Of a DNA stretch of 44,158 nt, positions 39,924-44,158 are shown one piece after another. Each line of letters starts with the position of its first letter. Position 1 is the stretch's first letter. The stretch is from assembly GCA_902778105.1 (NCBI GenBank), contig CACYWN010000034.1, forward strand, positions 1-44,158, read 5' to 3'. The DNA is from an uncultured Bacteroidia bacterium (lineage in GTDB: Bacteria > Bacteroidota > Bacteroidia > Bacteroidales > UBA932). The position numbers were made by a program, and so were the translations under genes. The notes beneath the pieces were generated by a model, which ran no database searches, had not been told where the DNA came from, and saw only the letters and a program-made list of their open reading frames with translations.

Positions 39924-40058
39924 ATGAAGTATTACTATGTAAAACCTGAACTGAGAGTAGTCAATCTGTCCCTGGATTCGACTTTCTGCCTCAGCGACGT
40001 GGACGGAGCGGGCGGCAGCACCTCCGACTACGGCGAAGACGATGAAAACATTTTCTGA
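39924..40058 (+). CDS. 44-residue peptide, Bacteroidales small-ORF type
   Basis: The frame reads MKYYYVKPELRVVNLSLDS, then TFCLSDVDGAGG and a very acidic end (GEDDENIF). The opening K-x-Y-x-KPxxRVVxL is a pattern I recognise from short Bacteroidales peptides preceding fimbrillin-like or surface-protein genes. I know of no established function. It has its own strong promoter and the next gene starts 2 nt after its stop, so it is probably expressed. There is no signal peptide. A leader peptide, a precursor of a modified peptide or a small chaperone-like partner are all possible. Confidence 0.65.
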   Translation: MKYYYVKPELRVVNLSLDSTFCLSDVDGAGGSTSDYGEDDENIF

Positions 40059-40060
40059 AG

Positions 40061-40900
40061 ATGAAGACGCTGAAACCTATCGCGGGCATCCTCGCGGCGG
40101 TGATCTCCGTCGCATCCTGCACCAAAGAAAACGAAAGAACGGAATTCCCCGCCCACGCTCCCCTGGTGGACGTGACGGTCGAGGGATCGGTTCCTGCCAC
40201 GAAAGTCAGCCTGGAAGGGGCCGTGCCCCTTTGGGAAAAGGGCGACAGGATCGGTGTCTTTACCCAGGACCTGACCCTGTGCCCCGCTTTCACCGTCCAA
40301 GCCGGCGGAAACGCCTCGGCTGCATTTTCCGGACAGAAACCGGAGTACTCGGTCCTGTCCTATGCGTTCTACCCCTACGACGCATCGGCTACCTACAGCA
40401 AAAGCGGCCTGTGCCTGACCCTTCCTCAGAAGCAGTCCGGTTCCGCCCATGACGCCGTGATGGTTGCGAAGGGCAGCGAGAAGGACGGATTCCTTTTCCA
40501 CAACGTCCTGAGCCTGGTCCGGCTCACGGTGCCGGCCTCCCTGAACCTCCGCAAGGTGGAAATTGTCCGGAACGACCGTACGAACGGTCCTTTCACGGTG
40601 AATACCGATACCTTCGGCATCACCTCCACAGAACCGTCCACCTACCTGGACAGCCGGGTGGAAGTAGGCGGGACTTCGGCCTTGTCCGGCGAGTACGTCC
40701 TCGCCGTCCTTCCTTCCACCTCCAAGAAACTGGAGATGGCCATGACCAACGGAGCGGGCAAGGTTGCTTTCGTAAGCACGGCTTTCCCCTCCGGGAATGC
40801 TTTCGTGGCGGGCCGGATCAAGAATCTCGGTACCGTCCCGACCAACCTGACCTTCCAGGATGCCGCCCTCGTCGCGGATCCTACGTCCACCCAACTCTGA
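40061..40900 (+). CDS. Fimbrillin-like lipoprotein
   Basis: A 279-residue lipoprotein (MKTLKPIAGILAAVISVASC, Cys20). The pattern is that of Bacteroidales fimbrillin-type proteins: VPATKVSLEGAVPLWEKGDR followed by IGVFT, then AFYPYDASATYS, FHNVLSLVRLTVP and SGEYVLAVLPS. Such proteins form or decorate surface fimbriae after proteolytic processing, but many relatives have unknown roles. It follows the 44-residue peptide gene by 2 nt and precedes the PCMD gene by 5 nt. It is short for a full fimbrillin. Confidence 0.8.
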   Translation: MKTLKPIAGILAAVISVASCTKENERTEFPAHAPLVDVTVEGSVPATKVSLEGAVPLWEKGDRIGVFTQDLTLCPAFTVQAGGNASAAFSGQKPEYSVLSYAFYPYDASATYSKSGLCLTLPQKQSGSAHDAVMVAKGSEKDGFLFHNVLSLVRLTVPASLNLRKVEIVRNDRTNGPFTVNTDTFGITSTEPSTYLDSRVEVGGTSALSGEYVLAVLPSTSKKLEMAMTNGAGKVAFVSTAFPSGNAFVAGRIKNLGTVPTNLTFQDAALVADPTSTQL

Positions 40901-40905
40901 GCCCC

Positions 40906-42075
40906 ATGAAAAAGATCATCTTTCTTTTTGCAGCGGCGCTGATGCCGCTTCTTGCCTCCGCGCAGAGTTACCCCCAGATTGCCAACGGCGATTTCGAGAC
41001 CTGGACTTTCGACGGCGTGAACCTGCCCAACTATTTCAACTCCTTCCAGACGGCGGACGGAAGTTATGCTTCCTATGGCTATGATGCTTCCAACCGGCAG
41101 GTTGCACGTTCCACGGACACCCGGCCCGGATCCGCCGGCAAGTATTCCTGCCACATCTGGTCCCGCCTCGTCGAGGTGAAGATCCTGTTCTGGAGCATCA
41201 AGGCCCATGCGCAGGGGAACCTGACCACCGGCCGCGTACACGCGGGATCCACCAGCGCCGACGGAGACGACAACTACAACTATTCCGACCGGGACGGGTC
41301 CAACACCGCCAACGGGTTCACGAATCCCTGCGCGATGCCCTTCACCGGAAAGCCCGATTCCCTCGTGGCCTGGGTGAAGTTCGCTCCCGACGGGACCGAT
41401 ACGGCGAATCCCTACGCGAAAATCACGGCCACCATCCACAGCGACTATGACTATATCGACGGGTATGCCAAGACCTCGGACAGCCGATACGCCGTGGCGA
41501 CTGCGGTCGACAAGACGATCACCAAGACGAACGGCCGGTGGAAACGCGTCTCCATCCCTTTTCGATACACGGACAACGGCGCCCAGCCGAAGTACCTGCT
41601 CCTGAGCTTCGCCACCAATTCGGTGCCCGGAAAGGGCGGCACCGACGACCACATGTACATCGACGACGTCCAGCTCGTGTACAACCAGTCCTACCAGCTT
41701 TCCATCCCGAGCCAGGGATGGGCTTCGATGTACCTGGATTTCAACGCCACGGTTCCTTCGAACGCGAAGGTTTACTATGTGACGGAACTGGTCGCCGGCT
41801 ATGCGAAACTAGTGGAGATTCCTGCCGGATCGGTCATTCCCGCCCATACCGGTGTCATCGTCAGCTCCACGGCCTCCAGTGTGACTTTCAAAAGCAGCGG
41901 CATGGATCCCGTCGCGGCAAAGGGCAACCTCCTGAGCGGAACCCTTTCCCCGCAAAGCAAGTCGGGCAGCAAGACGTATTACGTGCTGTCTCCCGATTCT
42001 ACGAAGGACCGCGCCGTCTTCGGCGAGTTCACGGGCAAGACCCTGACGGGCCACAAGGCCTACATCGCCTTTTAG
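40906..42075 (+). CDS. PCMD-domain secreted protein
   Basis: A 389-residue protein with a signal peptide (MKKIIFLFAAALMPLLASAQ). A PCMD-like (putative carbohydrate metabolism) region spans about 25-260: IANGDFETWTFDGVNLPNYF at the start, DSLVAWVKFAPDG and DDHMYIDDVQLVYNQ at the end. It closes with a C-terminal beta-rich region (about 265-389). PCMD proteins are predicted surface carbohydrate binders of unknown detail. It is the last gene of the peptide-fimbrillin-PCMD unit, which suggests a shared surface structure. Confidence 0.82.
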   Translation: MKKIIFLFAAALMPLLASAQSYPQIANGDFETWTFDGVNLPNYFNSFQTADGSYASYGYDASNRQVARSTDTRPGSAGKYSCHIWSRLVEVKILFWSIKAHAQGNLTTGRVHAGSTSADGDDNYNYSDRDGSNTANGFTNPCAMPFTGKPDSLVAWVKFAPDGTDTANPYAKITATIHSDYDYIDGYAKTSDSRYAVATAVDKTITKTNGRWKRVSIPFRYTDNGAQPKYLLLSFATNSVPGKGGTDDHMYIDDVQLVYNQSYQLSIPSQGWASMYLDFNATVPSNAKVYYVTELVAGYAKLVEIPAGSVIPAHTGVIVSSTASSVTFKSSGMDPVAAKGNLLSGTLSPQSKSGSKTYYVLSPDSTKDRAVFGEFTGKTLTGHKAYIAF

Positions 42076-42104
42076 GACCTTTTTATCATTTTTCGGGAGA
42101 TTCT

Positions 42105-42136
42105 TTTGGATAATTCCGAAAAAAAACTCATCTTTG
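42105..42136 (+). promoter_or_regulatory. Promoter of tRNA-Val
   Basis: TTTG (42105-42108) and CATCTTTG (42129-42136, one mismatch to TAnnTTTG) are 20 bp apart. The tRNA 5' end follows 20 nt later. Confidence 0.7.
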
Positions 42137-42155
42137 CAATCCCGTTTTGGGAGAC

Positions 42156-42230
42156 AGGGGCGTAGCTCAGCTGGTTTAGAGCGCTTCAGTCACATTGAAG
42201 AGGTCATCGGTTCGAATCCGATCGTCCCTA
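42156..42230 (+). tRNA. tRNA-Val (anticodon CAC)
   Basis: Acceptor AGGGGCG pairs with CGTCCCT, the D arm is GCTC..GAGC, and the anticodon stem CTTCA/TGAAG encloses GTCACAT, giving CAC (reads GTG, Val). The T stem is ATCGG/CCGAT with loop TTCGAAT. The CCA end is not encoded. Confidence 0.93.
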
Positions 42231-42231
42231 C

Positions 42232-42257
42232 AAGGCATCCGCAAGGATGCCTTTTTT
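42232..42257 (+). terminator. Terminator of tRNA-Val
   Basis: AAGGCATCC (42232-42240) and GGATGCCTT (42245-42253) form a 9-bp stem with GCAA tetraloop, followed by a T-run. Confidence 0.85.
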
Positions 42258-42259
42258 CT

Positions 42260-42291
42260 TTTGCTTTTGCCGGTTTTTAACACTATATTTG
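42260..42291 (+). promoter_or_regulatory. fabD promoter
   Basis: TTTG (42260-42263) and TATATTTG (42284-42291) are 20 bp apart, with a leader of about 15 nt to the ATG at 42312. Confidence 0.7.
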
Positions 42292-42311
42292 TACGATAGT
42301 ACAGAAACCGT

Positions 42312-43193
42312 ATGAGTAAAGCATATATCTTTCCCGGACAAGGCTCCCAATTCCCCGGCATGGGGAAGGCGCTCTATGAGCTCAGCGGTGCAGCCCGGGA
42401 GATGATGGACCTGGCCTGCGGGATTCTCGGATTCCCCATTACGGACATCATGTTCGGAGAATCTGCGGAGGACCTGAAGGCTACCCGCGTCACCCAGCCT
42501 GCCATTTTCATCCACAGCGTCGTCCTGGCCCTTTGCAGCGGCCTGGAGGCTCCGGCGATGGTGGCCGGACACTCCCTCGGGGAGTTTTCCGCCCTCGCCG
42601 TAGCCGGGGCGATGGAATTCGAGGACGCACTGCGCCTCGTCGCCATCCGGGCGGAGGCCATGCAGAAATGCTGCGAGAAAGTCCCCGGCACGATGGCCGC
42701 CATCATCAAGCTCCCCACAGAAACCATCGAGTCCATTTGCGCCTCTTGCAACGGCATCGTCATCCCGGCCAACTACAACAGTGACGGCCAGGTGGTCATC
42801 TCCGGCGAAGCGGAGGCGGTGGCCGAAGCCTGCGCGAAGATGAAGGAAGCCGGTGCGAAGCGCGCCCTTCCGCTCGCCGTGAGCGGCGCTTTCCATTCCC
42901 CGCTGATGGAGCCGGCCCGCCTGGAACTGGCAGAAGCCATCGGCAAGACACCTTTCAAGGCTCCGTCCTGCCCCGTTTACCAGAACGTCACCGCCCTCCC
43001 TTCCAAGGACCCGGAGGTCATCAAGGAGAACCTCCTGCGCCAGCTCACCTCCCCGGTCCGGTGGACCCAGACCGTGGAACACATGGTCGCCGACGGAGCG
43101 GACGCTTTCCTCGAAATCGGTCCAGGAACGGTCCTGCAGGGTCTTGTGCACCGGATCGCCCCCGAAGTAATCACCGAAGGATTATCCGAATAA
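42312..43193 (+). CDS. fabD: Malonyl-CoA:ACP transacylase
   Basis: A 293-residue cytoplasmic enzyme that moves malonyl from CoA to acyl-carrier protein in fatty-acid synthesis. It opens YIFPGQGSQFPGMGKALYEL. The nucleophile is Ser88 in GHSLGEFSAL, and the catalytic His195 stands in SGAFHSPLM. GPGTVLQGLV lies near the C-terminus. The length is normal for the family. The pyruvate:ferredoxin oxidoreductase gene follows after 27 nt. Confidence 0.97.
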   Translation: MSKAYIFPGQGSQFPGMGKALYELSGAAREMMDLACGILGFPITDIMFGESAEDLKATRVTQPAIFIHSVVLALCSGLEAPAMVAGHSLGEFSALAVAGAMEFEDALRLVAIRAEAMQKCCEKVPGTMAAIIKLPTETIESICASCNGIVIPANYNSDGQVVISGEAEAVAEACAKMKEAGAKRALPLAVSGAFHSPLMEPARLELAEAIGKTPFKAPSCPVYQNVTALPSKDPEVIKENLLRQLTSPVRWTQTVEHMVADGADAFLEIGPGTVLQGLVHRIAPEVITEGLSE

Positions 43194-43205
43194 ATTACCA
43201 CATAA

Positions 43206-44158
<953 letters not shown>

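Overview
The window comes from a Bacteroidota genome, most likely an uncultured, high-GC (about 60%) gut-type member of the Bacteroidales. The evidence is a SusC/SusD pair, many lipoproteins with Bacteroidales-style signal peptides, promoters of the Bacteroidota type (TTTG, about 19-20 bp, then TAnnTTTG), and families typical of the phylum (DUF4230, DUF4861, PCMD, fimbrillin-like, BspA-like). The genus cannot be resolved by eye.

1-13829 (minus strand): a pectin (homogalacturonan) utilisation operon. Read from its promoter it encodes a GH28 polygalacturonase, a CE12-CE8 double esterase, a GH105 unsaturated galacturonyl hydrolase, a PL1 pectate lyase, SusC, SusD and a large fibronectin/DUF4957/DUF5123-type surface lipoprotein cut by the window edge. 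Several genes overlap by ATGA. A LacI-family regulator (14016-15068) is divergently transcribed, and two CGTGCACG palindromes lie in the shared promoter region.

15186-24832: the intracellular uronate pathway. On the minus strand a KdgR-like LacI regulator is followed by kdgK, a KDPG aldolase and a GH43-CE15 enzyme whose CE15 part is frameshifted. On the plus strand lie kduD, kduI and a DUF4861 gene. Near-identical operators of the ATACAAACGTTTGTAT type sit in the regulator's own promoter and in the kduD promoter. Together the two regions take pectin outside the cell to pyruvate plus glyceraldehyde-3-phosphate, except that no inner-membrane uronate transporter is present. A TlpA-like thioredoxin lipoprotein lies between them.

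24861-29051 (plus): two DUF4230 genes and a 977-residue protein with two receiver-like domains and a PPDK-N ATP-grasp domain, closely packed. 29052-32560 (minus): a type-B carboxylesterase, a cyclophilin lipoprotein and a Gfo/Idh/MocA oxidoreductase. 32817-33850: a DUF1653 gene, a decayed surface-protein fragment, gene-free DNA with palindromes, and tRNA-Arg(CCG). 33892-37348 (minus): a DUF3089 hydrolase and a GH2 lipoprotein. 37418-42075 (plus): an M1 aminopeptidase, then a 44-residue peptide gene, a fimbrillin-like lipoprotein and a PCMD protein. 42156 to the end: tRNA-Val(CAC), fabD and the start of a pyruvate:ferredoxin oxidoreductase gene.

The points most worth following are the two LacI circuits, the frameshifted GH43-CE15 gene with a palindromic element inside its linker, the pair of long imperfect inverted repeats at gene 3' ends, promoters that predict leaderless mRNAs, the DUF4230/receiver/ATP-grasp cluster, and the micro-peptide/fimbrillin/PCMD operon.
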